DNA from: an uncultured Treponema sp. | GTDB lineage: Bacteria; Spirochaetota; Spirochaetia; Treponematales; Treponemataceae | Length of the DNA stretch: 64,000 nt | Assembly (NCBI GenBank): GCA_945877425.1 | Contig: CAMCRZ010000008.1 | Coordinates: 1 to 64,000 of the forward strand | Direction of reading: 5' to 3' | Shown: one piece after another, positions 26,610 through 34,866 of the stretch | How positions within the stretch are numbered: position 1 is the first letter of the stretch | Layout: each line of letters begins with the position of its first letter | Notes under the pieces: generated by a model | What the model was told of the DNA's origin: nothing | What the model saw: only the letters and a program-made list of their open reading frames with translations | Databases searched by the model: none | Made by a program: the position numbers and the translations under genes

Positions 26610-26638
26610 TAAAAGATTTGCAGATGTAGCCTTGTAAT
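26610..26638 (+). promoter_or_regulatory. Weak sigma-28-like promoter for first flaB
   Basis: TAAA (26610-26613), 15 bases, then GCCTTGTAA. The spacing and TAAA/GCC match the FliA pattern TAAA-N15-GCCGATAA, but the rest of the -10 does not. Transcription would start about 60 bases before flaB. Confidence 0.3.
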
Positions 26639-26659
26639 ACATGTGTCACCTTTTACAAA

Positions 26660-26698
26660 CAGGTAAAAAGGATTTTACCTGACAAAATCCACGGAGGA
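26660..26698 (+). promoter_or_regulatory. Flagellin leader hairpin and GGA-rich ribosome-binding site (candidate CsrA target)
   Basis: Arms CAGGTAAAA (26660-26668) and TTTTACCTG (26673-26681) pair perfectly around the loop AGGA. The Shine-Dalgarno ACGGAGGA at 26691-26698 has two more GGA cores about 23 bases away. This layout, one GGA in a hairpin loop and one in the ribosome-binding site, is that of CsrA-repressed hag mRNA in Bacillus. Confidence 0.65.
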
Positions 26699-26705
26699 AC
26701 AAACT

Positions 26706-27566
26706 ATGGTAATCAACCACAACATGTCCGCAATGTATTCCAATCGTACTTTAGGAGTTACAACAGGTAACCTTTCTAAAGACATGGAAAAACTTTCGTC
26801 TGGCGAAAAAATTAACCGTGCAGGAGACGATGCTTCAGGTCTTGCAGTATCTGAAAAAATGCGTTCTCAAATACGCGGTTTAAATCAGGCTTCAAGAAAC
26901 GCTTCAAACGGCATCAGTTTCATTCAGACAACAGAAGGCTATCTTCAGGAAACAACTGATATCGTACAGCGCATCCGCGAACTTGCAGTACAGTCATCAA
27001 ACGGAATTTATTCTGATGAAGACAGAATGCAGATTCAGGTTGAAGTAAGCCAGTTAGTTGCTGAAGTTGACCGCATTGCTTCTCAGGCACAGTTCAACGG
27101 TATGAACATGCTTACAGGACGCTTTGCAAAACCTACTGGAGAAAATACTCCTACAGCTTCTATGTGGCTTCACATTGGTGCAAACATGGATCAGAGAATG
27201 CAGGTTTTTGTTGGAACTATGTCTTCTCAGGCTCTTGGTATGCGCCAGGTTGGAACAGAAGAAATTATGAGCATTGCGGCACCGGACGATGCCAACCGTG
27301 CAATCGGTACACTGGATGAAGCTCTTAAAAAGATCAACAAACAGCGTGCAGATCTTGGTGCTTACCAGAACAGACTTGACTATGCAGTAAAGGGCCTTGA
27401 CATTGCAGCTGAAAATACTCAGGCAAGCGAATCAAGAATCCGCGATACTGATATGGCAAATCAGATGGTAGAATTCACCAAGAATCAAGTACTTACACAA
27501 GCTGGAACTGCTATGCTTGCACAAGCTAACAGTCAGTCACAGACAGTATTGTCTTTGATTCAATAG
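26706..27566 (+). CDS. flaB: Periplasmic flagellin FlaB (first copy)
   Basis: FlaB proteins form the core of spirochaete periplasmic flagella. The 286-residue product has only the conserved D0/D1 ends: [17 protein letters not shown] and [20 protein letters not shown] at the N-terminus, and [20 protein letters not shown] with [18 protein letters not shown] at the C-terminus. No variable D2/D3 domain is present, as usual for FlaB. There is no signal peptide; export is through the flagellar apparatus. A GGAGGA ribosome-binding site and CsrA-type hairpin precede it, and the neighbouring fliW-csrA genes suggest post-transcriptional control. Confidence 0.96.
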   Translation: MVINHNMSAMYSNRTLGVTTGNLSKDMEKLSSGEKINRAGDDASGLAVSEKMRSQIRGLNQASRNASNGISFIQTTEGYLQETTDIVQRIRELAVQSSNGIYSDEDRMQIQVEVSQLVAEVDRIASQAQFNGMNMLTGRFAKPTGENTPTASMWLHIGANMDQRMQVFVGTMSSQALGMRQVGTEEIMSIAAPDDANRAIGTLDEALKKINKQRADLGAYQNRLDYAVKGLDIAAENTQASESRIRDTDMANQMVEFTKNQVLTQAGTAMLAQANSQSQTVLSLIQ

Positions 27567-27581
27567 TGTAGTATAATTAAG

Positions 27582-27613
27582 GCAGAGTTACTGGATTTTT
27601 CCGGTAATTCTGC
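27582..27613 (+). terminator. Strong hairpin after first flaB (terminator-like, no T tract)
   Basis: Arms 27582-27594 and 27601-27613 form a 13-base-pair stem with two G-U pairs around ATTTTT. No T run follows, so it may stabilise or process the mRNA 3' end rather than terminate. Confidence 0.5.
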
Positions 27614-27743
27614 TGACTGTACGGGAAACGCATTTCTACTCTACTCTACAATCTTCCCAATTATTCAGTTAACAATATAGAAAGCATTTTTTCGGATTTT
27701 AGCCGGAACTTGTTCTTTGAAAAAGCTCATCCATGAGTTTGTA

Positions 27744-27800
27744 ACGGCATAGACAGTTACTTTTTAAATACAAGGATTAATGAGTAACAGTTCCTGCCGT
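27744..27800 (+). promoter_or_regulatory. Second flaB leader hairpin with CsrA-consensus loop
   Basis: The outer stem ACGGCA / TGCCGT and inner stem GTTACT / AGTAAC enclose a loop containing ATACAAGGATTA (27768-27779). That matches 10 of 12 positions of the CsrA SELEX consensus RUACARGGAUGU. It lies about 105 bases before the flaB start. The Shine-Dalgarno is GGAGGG at 27892-27897. The rest of the 337-base gap (27567-27903) contains a small hairpin (AAGGC-ACGAA-GCCTT, about 27863-27877) and no convincing promoter. Confidence 0.6.
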
Positions 27801-27903
27801 AAGAGTCTAAAACATCTGCAAGGGGCGCAAAAACTGGCAGACGCTCGTACAAGCACAGGCGTAAGGCACGAAGCCTTTCGTAAAGAATCATGGAGGGCAC
27901 AAT

Positions 27904-28758
27904 ATGGTTATTAATCACAACATGAGTTCAATGTTTGCTAACAGAACATTGGGAGTTTCAAACTCACAGTTAATGGGCAGCATTGAAAAGCTCAGCTCAG
28001 GCGAAAAAATCAACAGAGCTGGAGACGATGCATCAGGACTTGCAGTATCTGAAAAGATGCGCAGTCAAATTCGCGGACTTAATCAGGCTAACAGAAATAT
28101 TCAGAACGGTATTTCTTTCATTCAGTCTACAGAAGGATATCTCCAGGAAACTACAGACATTCTTCAGCGTGTTCGTGAACTTTCTGTTCAATCTGCAAAC
28201 GGCATTTATTCTGATGAAGACAGAATGCAGATTCAGGTTGAAGTATCACAGCTTGTTGCCGAAGTTGATCGTATTGCTTCACAGGCTCAGTTTAACGGAA
28301 TGAACCTTCTTACAGGTCGTTTTGCAGAAAATTCTGTAACAAATTCTGTTATGAGTTTCCAGATTGGAGCAAACATGGATCAGAACGTAACAGCTTTCAT
28401 CGGTACAATGACTTCTCAGGCTCTTGGTCTTAGAGGAACTCAGGGTACAGACGAACAGATAAGCATTGCAACTCCTGATCAGGCTAACATGGCTATTGGA
28501 ACAATTGATAATGCACTTAAGATGGTTTCTCGTCAAAGAGCAGACCTTGGTGCTTACCAAAATCGTTTTGAAATGGCTTCTAACGGAATCGCAGTTGCAG
28601 CAGAAAATCTTCAGAGTGCTGAATCTGGAATCCGTGACACTGACATGGCTTCTGAAATGGTAGAATATACAAAGAATTCTATTCTTTCACAGTCTGGAAC
28701 AGCAATGCTTGCTCAAGCAAACAGCCAGTCACAGAACGTACTTGCTTTGCTTCAGTAG
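27904..28758 (+). CDS. flaB: Periplasmic flagellin FlaB (second copy)
   Basis: A second flagellar core protein of 284 residues, highly similar to the upstream copy and sharing the N-terminal [17 protein letters not shown] and C-terminal [17 protein letters not shown] export/assembly ends. It differs mainly at about 145-190 ([20 protein letters not shown]) and in the last D1 helix. Stretches of exactly identical DNA near residues 105-118 suggest recent duplication or gene conversion. The start has a GGAGGG site, and a long structured leader precedes it. It is followed by two hairpins before flaG. Confidence 0.96.
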   Translation: MVINHNMSSMFANRTLGVSNSQLMGSIEKLSSGEKINRAGDDASGLAVSEKMRSQIRGLNQANRNIQNGISFIQSTEGYLQETTDILQRVRELSVQSANGIYSDEDRMQIQVEVSQLVAEVDRIASQAQFNGMNLLTGRFAENSVTNSVMSFQIGANMDQNVTAFIGTMTSQALGLRGTQGTDEQISIATPDQANMAIGTIDNALKMVSRQRADLGAYQNRFEMASNGIAVAAENLQSAESGIRDTDMASEMVEYTKNSILSQSGTAMLAQANSQSQNVLALLQ

Positions 28759-28769
28759 TGAATAAAAGT

Positions 28770-28814
28770 ATGGTTTTTTAAGAGAAATCTGGATGTCTTC
28801 TTTTTTAAAACCAT
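28770..28814 (+). promoter_or_regulatory. Hairpin with GGATGT loop between flaB and flaG
   Basis: Arms ATGGTTTT (28770-28777) and AAAACCAT (28807-28814), extended by TTAAGA against TCTT, enclose a loop with CTGGATGT (28789-28796). The GGATGT matches the 3' half of the CsrA consensus. Confidence 0.5.
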
Positions 28815-28823
28815 GCAAGAAGT

Positions 28824-28856
28824 GAGGAGGGGTGCGCCCCCTTCCCCTCTCTTTTT
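28824..28856 (+). terminator. GC-rich terminator between second flaB and flaG
   Basis: GAGGGG pairs with CCCCTC (or GGGG with the nearer CCCC) and is followed by CTTTTT. It ends only about 20 bases before the flaG ATG, so flaG-fliD must be expressed by read-through or from an unseen promoter. Confidence 0.65.
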
Positions 28857-28874
28857 GTTTCAGGAGGAAACACC

Positions 28875-29237
28875 ATGAATACAATTGGTATGATTGGAAA
28901 AGTTTTGGCAACGGATGGCCAGACAGCAGGCAGTGCTCTTGCGAAACAGAACATTTCTGAAAACAAACTTCCAGACAGTGCTGCTGAAGTTACAAAAAAT
29001 ATTTCTCAAAATCTGGAAGAAACAGAAGCTAACGTAAAGGAACTTCAAAAGCTTAGTGATATGCTTATGGGGCATAAACTTCAGTTTAACGTAAACGAAG
29101 AACTGGGCAGGGTTATTGTAAAAGTTGTAAATCCTTCTACAAACGAAATAATCCGGGAAATTCCTTCTGAAGATGTGCAGAAATTTCAGGCACACATGAA
29201 AAAAACTGTTGGTCTCCTTTTTGATGAAATGATATAG
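28875..29237 (+). CDS. flaG: FlaG family protein
   Basis: FlaG proteins accompany flagellin and cap genes and influence filament length. The 120-residue protein has the FlaG core at about 65-118: LQFNVNEELGRVIVKVVNPS, then a segment ending IREIPSEDV, and a C-terminal helix. The N-terminal 60 residues are low-complexity and helical. It has a good AGGAGGAAAC site and lies 40 bases before fliD, with which it should be co-transcribed. Confidence 0.88.
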   Translation: MNTIGMIGKVLATDGQTAGSALAKQNISENKLPDSAAEVTKNISQNLEETEANVKELQKLSDMLMGHKLQFNVNEELGRVIVKVVNPSTNEIIREIPSEDVQKFQAHMKKTVGLLFDEMI

Positions 29238-29277
29238 TTTTCACTAAAATCATCAGGGAATAAAGGATTTTCTTAAG

Positions 29278-31359
29278 ATGGCAGACGGCGTTTCAATTCC
29301 AGGAGTCAGCGACAAATACAAAACAAATGATCTCGTAGAATCTTTAATGGAAGTTGAGCGTGTTCCCCTTAAGCGAAAGCAGACCCAGCTTGAAACTTAC
29401 CAGAAACAGCAGGATGCATGGCGTAACGTAAATCAGAAAATGTCATCTTTGCGGGAAAGTACAAAATCACTTTATTCCTTTGAAAATCCATTTAACAGCA
29501 AACTTTCTTCTTCCACAGACGAATTTTCCCTTACAGCAGATGCAGGCAGAGAAGCGGAATTCGGTTCCTTTAAAATGGACATTATAAAATGTGCTTCTAC
29601 AGACAGATTTTTAAGCGACAATATAGACAAAGATTTTCAGGTAAAAGCCGGACTTTACACATTTGAAGTTGGCGGCAAATCAGTTAATTTCAACTGGAAA
29701 GGGGGAAAGCTTAACGACTTTGTTACAGCCCTTAACAAAAGAGGCAACGGAATTGTAAAGGCAAGCCTTATCGGAGTAAGTGCAAATAAAAAATCACTTT
29801 TAATTGAAAGCCTTAAAACAGGCGAAGAAAATTCACTTGTCTTTAAAAACGACAGTTTTGAATTTGCAAAATCCATTGGCATCATCACGGAAGTAAAATC
29901 AGAAACTACAGAATTTAATCCATCACTTTCTTCACTGAAATCAGTAACAGCTGTAGACGAAAAGACGCAGCAGAATCTTCCTGAACTTTCAAAAAACAAT
30001 GTAGAAATAAAGGGAAACGAAATTACAGTCAGCCCAAGAGGCGGATTTGAAATTGAAATCCCTTCCGAAACAAGAAAAAATCCTTCTGAAAAAATTGAGC
30101 TATGGTTTGACAAACAGGACACAGCTGACATTACCAGCGAAATAAATTCCCGAAGTGCATCACCTGTCTTGCCTGAACCTGGAAAAATTGAATTTGGCGG
30201 AATAGTAATTTCAAACAATGATGTAAATACAACTTTAGGAAACCTTCCCGTAACTAAAGCAGAGCCTGTTTCTCCTGTAGAAAGCGACAGTTTTTTCTAT
30301 ATCAAGACAAAAAACAACGAAGAAATCTTAATTCCTGACTCGTATTTTACTGATGTAGATGAAGGTGAAAATAAAGGCAAAACAACTCTCAGTTTTTCAA
30401 TGAAAGATTTTCCCGACGCCCAGTCAATCATAGTGCGAAATTCAAATACAGGAAAAACCTTAACACTTTCTGTTCCACACTCTTACGATCCTCAAAAAAG
30501 CAAGGGCTTTGTTCCGAAACACGCAATCTCTACGGCAGGAAACGCTGTATTTAAATACGAAGGCATTACAATGGAACGCAGTGAAAATGACATAGAAGAT
30601 GTTGTTCCTCACGTTACCCTTCACCTTCACGATAAAAGCGAAAAAACCGTTACTATAAAAATCGAGCCTGACACTGAATCTGCAAAAGATGCACTTATAA
30701 CTTTTGTAGGCAAATACAATCAGACTATTGCAGAAATGACCATTCTTTCAACAAACAAGCCTGAAGTTGTTTCTGAGCTGGATTACCTTACTTCTGAAGA
30801 ACAGGAAACTGAAATGGAGCGGTTGGGAATGTTTCAGGGTGATTTTTCTCTTACAAACGGAAAAACTTCACTTCAGCGCATAATTTCTGCAAATTACAAT
30901 TACGGCAACGAAGATGCAATTACCTTGCTTTCACAAATCGGGATTTCTACAAATGCAAGTTCCGGAAATCAGGGTTACTCGCCTTCCAAACTAAGAGGAT
31001 ATCTTGAAGTTGACGAAAAAAAACTGGACGAAGCACTTGCATCAAATCTTAATCAGATAAAAAATCTTTTTGGTTATGACAGTGACGGTGACTTGATTAT
31101 TGACGACGGAATTGCCTTTAAAATGGACAAGCAGCTTACTTCATGGGTTCAGTCCGGCGGAATCATTTCTTCAAAAACTTCTGCACTGGAAAGTAACATT
31201 AAATCTACAAACACAGAAATTACACGGCTTGAAACTCAGCTTGAACGGAAAGAAGCAGAACTTAAGTCAAAATACGCTGCAATGGAAGGTTCACTGAACA
31301 GCCTTGAAAGCCAGTCTTCAACTTTAAATAATTTTTCCAACTCAAACAGCCGAAAATAA
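29278..31359 (+). CDS. fliD: Flagellar filament cap protein FliD (HAP2)
   Basis: FliD caps the filament tip and folds exported flagellin. At 693 residues it is longer than enteric FliD (about 470) but in the range of spirochaete proteins. The N-terminal FliD_N region starts MADGVSIPGVSDKYKTNDLV with a coiled segment (LKRKQTQLETYQKQQDAW). The C-terminal FliD_C region contains LSQIGISTNASS and LRGYLEVDEKKLDEALASN, ending in a long coiled coil (about 640-690). The central 100-450 part is divergent. An AAAGGA site lies about 12 bases before the ATG. Confidence 0.92.
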   Translation: MADGVSIPGVSDKYKTNDLVESLMEVERVPLKRKQTQLETYQKQQDAWRNVNQKMSSLRESTKSLYSFENPFNSKLSSSTDEFSLTADAGREAEFGSFKMDIIKCASTDRFLSDNIDKDFQVKAGLYTFEVGGKSVNFNWKGGKLNDFVTALNKRGNGIVKASLIGVSANKKSLLIESLKTGEENSLVFKNDSFEFAKSIGIITEVKSETTEFNPSLSSLKSVTAVDEKTQQNLPELSKNNVEIKGNEITVSPRGGFEIEIPSETRKNPSEKIELWFDKQDTADITSEINSRSASPVLPEPGKIEFGGIVISNNDVNTTLGNLPVTKAEPVSPVESDSFFYIKTKNNEEILIPDSYFTDVDEGENKGKTTLSFSMKDFPDAQSIIVRNSNTGKTLTLSVPHSYDPQKSKGFVPKHAISTAGNAVFKYEGITMERSENDIEDVVPHVTLHLHDKSEKTVTIKIEPDTESAKDALITFVGKYNQTIAEMTILSTNKPEVVSELDYLTSEEQETEMERLGMFQGDFSLTNGKTSLQRIISANYNYGNEDAITLLSQIGISTNASSGNQGYSPSKLRGYLEVDEKKLDEALASNLNQIKNLFGYDSDGDLIIDDGIAFKMDKQLTSWVQSGGIISSKTSALESNIKSTNTEITRLETQLERKEAELKSKYAAMEGSLNSLESQSSTLNNFSNSNSRK

Positions 31360-31377
31360 AATATAAGGAATTATTAT

Positions 31378-31974
31378 ATGAAACTTATTGTAAACGGCAC
31401 ACCGGTAGACATTACTCTTGAAAACGAAAAAACTGTAGGCGATGTCCTTAAATCTTTTGAAAAGGAAGCTGCTCAAAACGATGCAACAACTGTAGGCATA
31501 AACCTTAACGGAGAGGACATAAATGCAGGAAAGTTTAACCTTATTCTGCAGGAACCTCTTGAAGAAGATACAGTTCTTTCGCTGAACGTTGTAAGCAGAG
31601 GCAGCATTAACGAAAACTTTAAGGCTTCTTCTGAAAACTTTGACGCTTTGTCAAAACAGATGGAAGAAATTCCTGTCCTTATGCAAAGCGGAAAAGAAAA
31701 GGATGCACACTTAATCATTGCAAAACTTGCCGATGAAATTAACTGTTTCTGCCATGTTTCAACTTTAAGTGCACTTTTTCCTGAAACTTATACGCAGATT
31801 CAGATTGACGGCACAGATTTAGGTTCATTTTTCAAGGACTTTTCTTCAATACTTTCTGATTTTGAGCAGGCACTGGAAGAAAAAGATACTGTAACTATCG
31901 GCGACATTTGTGAATACGAAATTTCTCCAAGGCTTGCAAAACTTTCACAGGCTGTAAAAAATATCGTAAAATAA
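31378..31974 (+). CDS. Hypothetical flagellar-operon protein with beta-grasp-like N-terminus
   Basis: This 198-residue protein sits where fliS often follows fliD, but it is not a recognisable FliS. Residues 1-78 look like a ubiquitin/ThiS beta-grasp fold: MKLIVNGTPVDITLE, a helix TVGDVLKSFEKEA, TVGINLNGEDI, and a final strand EEDTVLSLNVVSRG. Residues 80-198 are helical. It begins 18 bases after fliD (AAGGAATTATT leader) and ends 12 bases before the PilZ gene. A role as flagellar export chaperone is an inference from location only. Confidence 0.65.
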   Translation: MKLIVNGTPVDITLENEKTVGDVLKSFEKEAAQNDATTVGINLNGEDINAGKFNLILQEPLEEDTVLSLNVVSRGSINENFKASSENFDALSKQMEEIPVLMQSGKEKDAHLIIAKLADEINCFCHVSTLSALFPETYTQIQIDGTDLGSFFKDFSSILSDFEQALEEKDTVTIGDICEYEISPRLAKLSQAVKNIVK

Positions 31975-31986
31975 ACGGAGGCAAAT

Positions 31987-33087
31987 ATGAAAGGACAGGG
32001 ACATCTTGTAGAAGCAAGACTTTCGCCTTTTCTTTACATATTTATAATTTTCTCTATTCTTGCAATTTTCGTACTGATTGCAGCCGGACTTATCATGCGA
32101 TATTTAAAATCCATGCGTCTTTCAAAAAAATGGATTGAAAAGCAGAAATCTCAGGAAACTACTTTCCAGAACGTAAGGAATTTAAGCAGGGAAGCTGAAC
32201 TTACAAAAGCAGAACGTTCTTTTTTGTGGAACTTGTGTCATAAATTTCATGCTCCCAACATTGCGTATCTTTACAGAAACACTAAGGAAATAGATGAACT
32301 TTTTCTTAAGGAATATAATTTTTTAAGGGAAGAAAATGCAGGTGAAGAAAAAATCAGCCTTCTTTTTGAAACAAGATACAAACTGGAAAAGCTTCACTAC
32401 AAAAAGCTTCAGCTTAAAAGCACCCGTGGTTTAAGGCCAGGCACGGAATTTTCGTACAAAGACGTAAGAAGCCGCATCTGGACAATGGAACTTATTGAAA
32501 ACAACGAACTTTCCCTTAAGCTCCTTATGCCAAAAGGAATGGTTGAATCAGGCTGTATTCCTGAAAAATTAAGCCGTGTAAGCCTGTCTTTTACTTTGCA
32601 GAACAAGCTTACATATAAGATCATTACAAGAGTCATACGCTACGAACAGAACAATAATCTTGACAACATTCTTGTAGTTACAGTTTCTGATATAGTTCAC
32701 CTTATGGCAAAAAGAAAATCAAAGCGTATTGAAACAAAAACAGGCTGTTTCTTTAGTGCCGTAAAAGTTGATGAAGTAAACGGAAAAAAGCAGTTTAACG
32801 TTTTAAAGAAAAAGTATCCGGGATTTCTGCAGGACATTTCTTCTTCCGGCTGTAAAGTTCTGTGTCCTATTCCCATAAAAAAAGATCAGTTTGCACAGTT
32901 TTACATTAAAATTGAAGATGCACCTGAATTTGAAGCAACAGGCAGAATAGTTGTTACGACTAAAGCTCAGGACGAAAAGAATTACGTTCTTCACATTGAA
33001 TTCGTAAAAATCAGTCTTGAAGCAAAAAATCACATAAATACAATAGTTTTCGGCTACAACAAAAAAGAGGATTCTGTTCACACATAA
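31987..33087 (+). CDS. PilZ-domain membrane protein (YcgR-like)
   Basis: PilZ domains bind cyclic di-GMP. The 366-residue protein has one membrane span (about 14-40). A cytoplasmic helical segment and a YcgR-N-like barrel (about 150-235, starting GTEFSYKDV) follow. The PilZ domain (about 240-355) has the RxxxR-type motif RKSKR and the DxSxxG motif DISSSG. The position right after fliD suggests a flagellar-brake-like or motility role. The start has a CGGAGG site. The gene lies 12 bases after the beta-grasp gene. Confidence 0.85.
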   Translation: MKGQGHLVEARLSPFLYIFIIFSILAIFVLIAAGLIMRYLKSMRLSKKWIEKQKSQETTFQNVRNLSREAELTKAERSFLWNLCHKFHAPNIAYLYRNTKEIDELFLKEYNFLREENAGEEKISLLFETRYKLEKLHYKKLQLKSTRGLRPGTEFSYKDVRSRIWTMELIENNELSLKLLMPKGMVESGCIPEKLSRVSLSFTLQNKLTYKIITRVIRYEQNNNLDNILVVTVSDIVHLMAKRKSKRIETKTGCFFSAVKVDEVNGKKQFNVLKKKYPGFLQDISSSGCKVLCPIPIKKDQFAQFYIKIEDAPEFEATGRIVVTTKAQDEKNYVLHIEFVKISLEAKNHINTIVFGYNKKEDSVHT

Positions 33088-33113
33088 TTTGAAACACAAA
33101 CAGATTCAGTTTC

Positions 33114-33142
33114 TTGTCAATTTTACTATAAAGGATTATAAT
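33114..33142 (+). promoter_or_regulatory. Sigma-70-type promoter
   Basis: TTGTCA (33114-33119), a 17-base spacer, and a perfect TATAAT (33137-33142). The start codon at 33150 is only eight bases beyond the -10, so the transcript would have almost no leader. Confidence 0.6.
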
Positions 33143-33149
33143 TAAGGAT

Positions 33150-33419
33150 ATGAGAATTTTGGAATTGCAGGCTTTAACAAAAGAAGAAAGTTTTATTTAC
33201 TACATAAATCGATACAAAGCTACTGCTGTTGTAGAAGTTCTTATGCAGACATTGAAATTTCCGGTAAGTTTTTCAATAGAAATAAATCCTTTGGGGCAGA
33301 AAACCATAGACTTAGACCCTCTTCCAAAAACTTTAGACTATCCTGTCGTTCCTTTGTCAAAAACGCTGAAAGCATACATTAACCAGTTATATGACGAAAA
33401 TAAACTTCCTCAAACTTAA
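33150..33419 (+). CDS. Small conserved-type hypothetical protein
   Basis: The 89-residue product has no signal or membrane segment and is not recognised. It contains alternating hydrophobic residues and ends with a helix (VPLSKTLKAYINQLYDENKL). The start ATG overlaps the region where a strong promoter would initiate; an AAGGAT precedes it but may lie outside the transcript. It is followed 48 bases later by tsaE. Confidence 0.6.
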   Translation: MRILELQALTKEESFIYYINRYKATAVVEVLMQTLKFPVSFSIEINPLGQKTIDLDPLPKTLDYPVVPLSKTLKAYINQLYDENKLPQT

Positions 33420-33467
33420 TAAAATCATTATACTCTATTCAAATTAAATCAGATTAAAGGCGACGTT

Positions 33468-33917
33468 ATGATTTTTCACACAAAAACTCCTGAACAGACA
33501 ATTGAACTTGGAAAAAAAATCGGCAAGTTACTTAAACCAGGTGATGTTATTGCAATGAAGGGAACGCTTGCTGCAGGAAAAACAACTATAACAAAAGGCA
33601 TAGCCATTTCACTTGGAATTGATGATGAAATTACAAGCCCTACTTTCTGCCTTATAAGCGAATATTCAGGAAGCAGAATGCCACTTTACCACATGGATGT
33701 TTACAGACTTGACGGCGCTGAAGATTTTATAAATCTTGGTGCAGAAGAAATGCTTTATGGCAGCGGTGTGTGCATCATTGAATGGAGCGAAAAAGTTCAG
33801 AGTGAATTGCCTGGAAAAACCATTTACTTGACTATCACTCCAAATGAAGACGGAAGCCGTGAAATTAAAATTGAAAACTGGAATGTTACTTTAGAAGATT
33901 CAGGAGAAAACAAATGA
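33468..33917 (+). CDS. tsaE: tRNA threonylcarbamoyladenosine biosynthesis protein TsaE
   Basis: TsaE is the ATPase partner of the TsaBD complex that makes t6A37 on ANN-decoding tRNAs. The Walker A is GTLAAGKTT (about 31-39). The family motifs TSPTFCLISEY and YHMDVYRLDG follow, then a C-terminal CIIEWSEK. Length 149 is typical. It overlaps the tsaB start by four bases (ATGA), a common tsaE-tsaB arrangement. Confidence 0.95.
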   Translation: MIFHTKTPEQTIELGKKIGKLLKPGDVIAMKGTLAAGKTTITKGIAISLGIDDEITSPTFCLISEYSGSRMPLYHMDVYRLDGAEDFINLGAEEMLYGSGVCIIEWSEKVQSELPGKTIYLTITPNEDGSREIKIENWNVTLEDSGENK

Positions 33918-34606
33918 ACGCTCTGGCAATAGATTGTGCTGTTTCAAAACTGACAGTTGCTGCAAAAAAAGAAAACAATATCGTAAAAGTCACTTATGAC
34001 ATTGGAATAAGGCAGTCGGAAAAACTTCTTCCCGCAATTGATTTTGTAATGAAAGAAGCTTCACTTACCTGCAGTGAGTTAGACTATACGGCTTTAACTT
34101 CCGGACCTGGAACTTTTACAGGATTGCGTCTTGGATTAAGCGCCTTAAAAGCCCTTACACTTTCCCACAATGTACCTGTTTACGGCATACCTTCTCTGGA
34201 CTGTTACGCATGGCCTTTTAGAAAAACAAGCCGGCGCATACTTTCACTTATTGAAGCAAAGGAAGACGAATATTTTTACAGTTTTTACCAGAAAGGCGAA
34301 AAACTTACTGCAGAAAGCGACAAAACTACGGAAGACATTCTTAAGGAAATTGATGCTGAAAGTTCAGTTATTGCCTGCGGACCTGGAAGAATTCACTTTC
34401 TTGAAAGAACAGCAGAATCTTTTCCTCTGTACAGCATTACGTCCATTGAAAACGAAAATGACTGCACACAAACTCTTTTTGAAATAGCCGAAAACATGAT
34501 TAAGGAAAAAATTCCGCCTCTTGCAGATTACGACGGACCTCTTTACGTAAGAAAAAGCGAAGCAGAAATCGTTCTTGACCAGAAAAATGCTGCTTCATCA
34601 AAATAA
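33914..34606 (+). CDS. tsaB: tRNA threonylcarbamoyladenosine biosynthesis protein TsaB
   Basis: TsaB is the inactive paralogue of TsaD that scaffolds the t6A synthase. The N-terminal ASKHA start MNALAIDCAVSKLTVA and the signature SGPGTFTGLRLGLSALKAL (near 62-80) are clear. Its 230 residues match bacterial TsaB. It is translationally coupled to tsaE by the four-base overlap. It is convergent with csrA, ending 29 bases away, and no strong terminator is visible between them. Confidence 0.93.
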   Translation: MNALAIDCAVSKLTVAAKKENNIVKVTYDIGIRQSEKLLPAIDFVMKEASLTCSELDYTALTSGPGTFTGLRLGLSALKALTLSHNVPVYGIPSLDCYAWPFRKTSRRILSLIEAKEDEYFYSFYQKGEKLTAESDKTTEDILKEIDAESSVIACGPGRIHFLERTAESFPLYSITSIENENDCTQTLFEIAENMIKEKIPPLADYDGPLYVRKSEAEIVLDQKNAASSK

Positions 34607-34635
34607 AAATCGCGCAGACAGGTAAATGTAAAGAA

Positions 34636-34866
34636 TTACTTTTGTTTTTTGCTGAAAAGTTTTTCCATCTGTTCAAGGCTTGGCTGGGTTGCAGCTGCTT
34701 TATTTTCACTCTGGATTTCTTCAAAAACTTCCTGCCTGAAAACTTTTACGTTTTTAGGAGCTTCAACGCCTATTTTTACCTGATCACCGTGAACTTCAAT
34801 GATTGTAAGTGTTATTTCATCGCCTATGCGGATTTTCTGGTCTATTTTTCTTGAGAGAATAAGCAT
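34636..34866 (-). CDS. csrA: Carbon storage regulator CsrA
   Basis: CsrA is an RNA-binding dimer that blocks or stabilises mRNAs by binding GGA in hairpin loops and ribosome-binding sites. The start [18 protein letters not shown] and the RNA-contact residues R6 and R44 are conserved. At 76 residues it has a 20-residue tail beyond the core, as in other FliW-containing bacteria. The ATG overlaps the fliW stop (TGATG). Its ribosome-binding site, AAAGGAGGA, contains two GGA cores and may mediate autoregulation. In this window its probable targets are the flaB leaders. Confidence 0.96.
   Translation of the reverse strand: MLILSRKIDQKIRIGDEITLTIIEVHGDQVKIGVEAPKNVKVFRQEVFEEIQSENKAAATQPSLEQMEKLFSKKQK

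Noticed and set aside
27683..27709. Sigma-28-like promoter around GCCGGAAC
   Set aside because: The possible -35 is 18 bases away and does not read TAAA; the match is too poor.
29655..30218. 187-codon antisense open frame in fliD
   Set aside because: It overlaps a complete fliD frame, shows no ribosome-binding site and resembles no protein.
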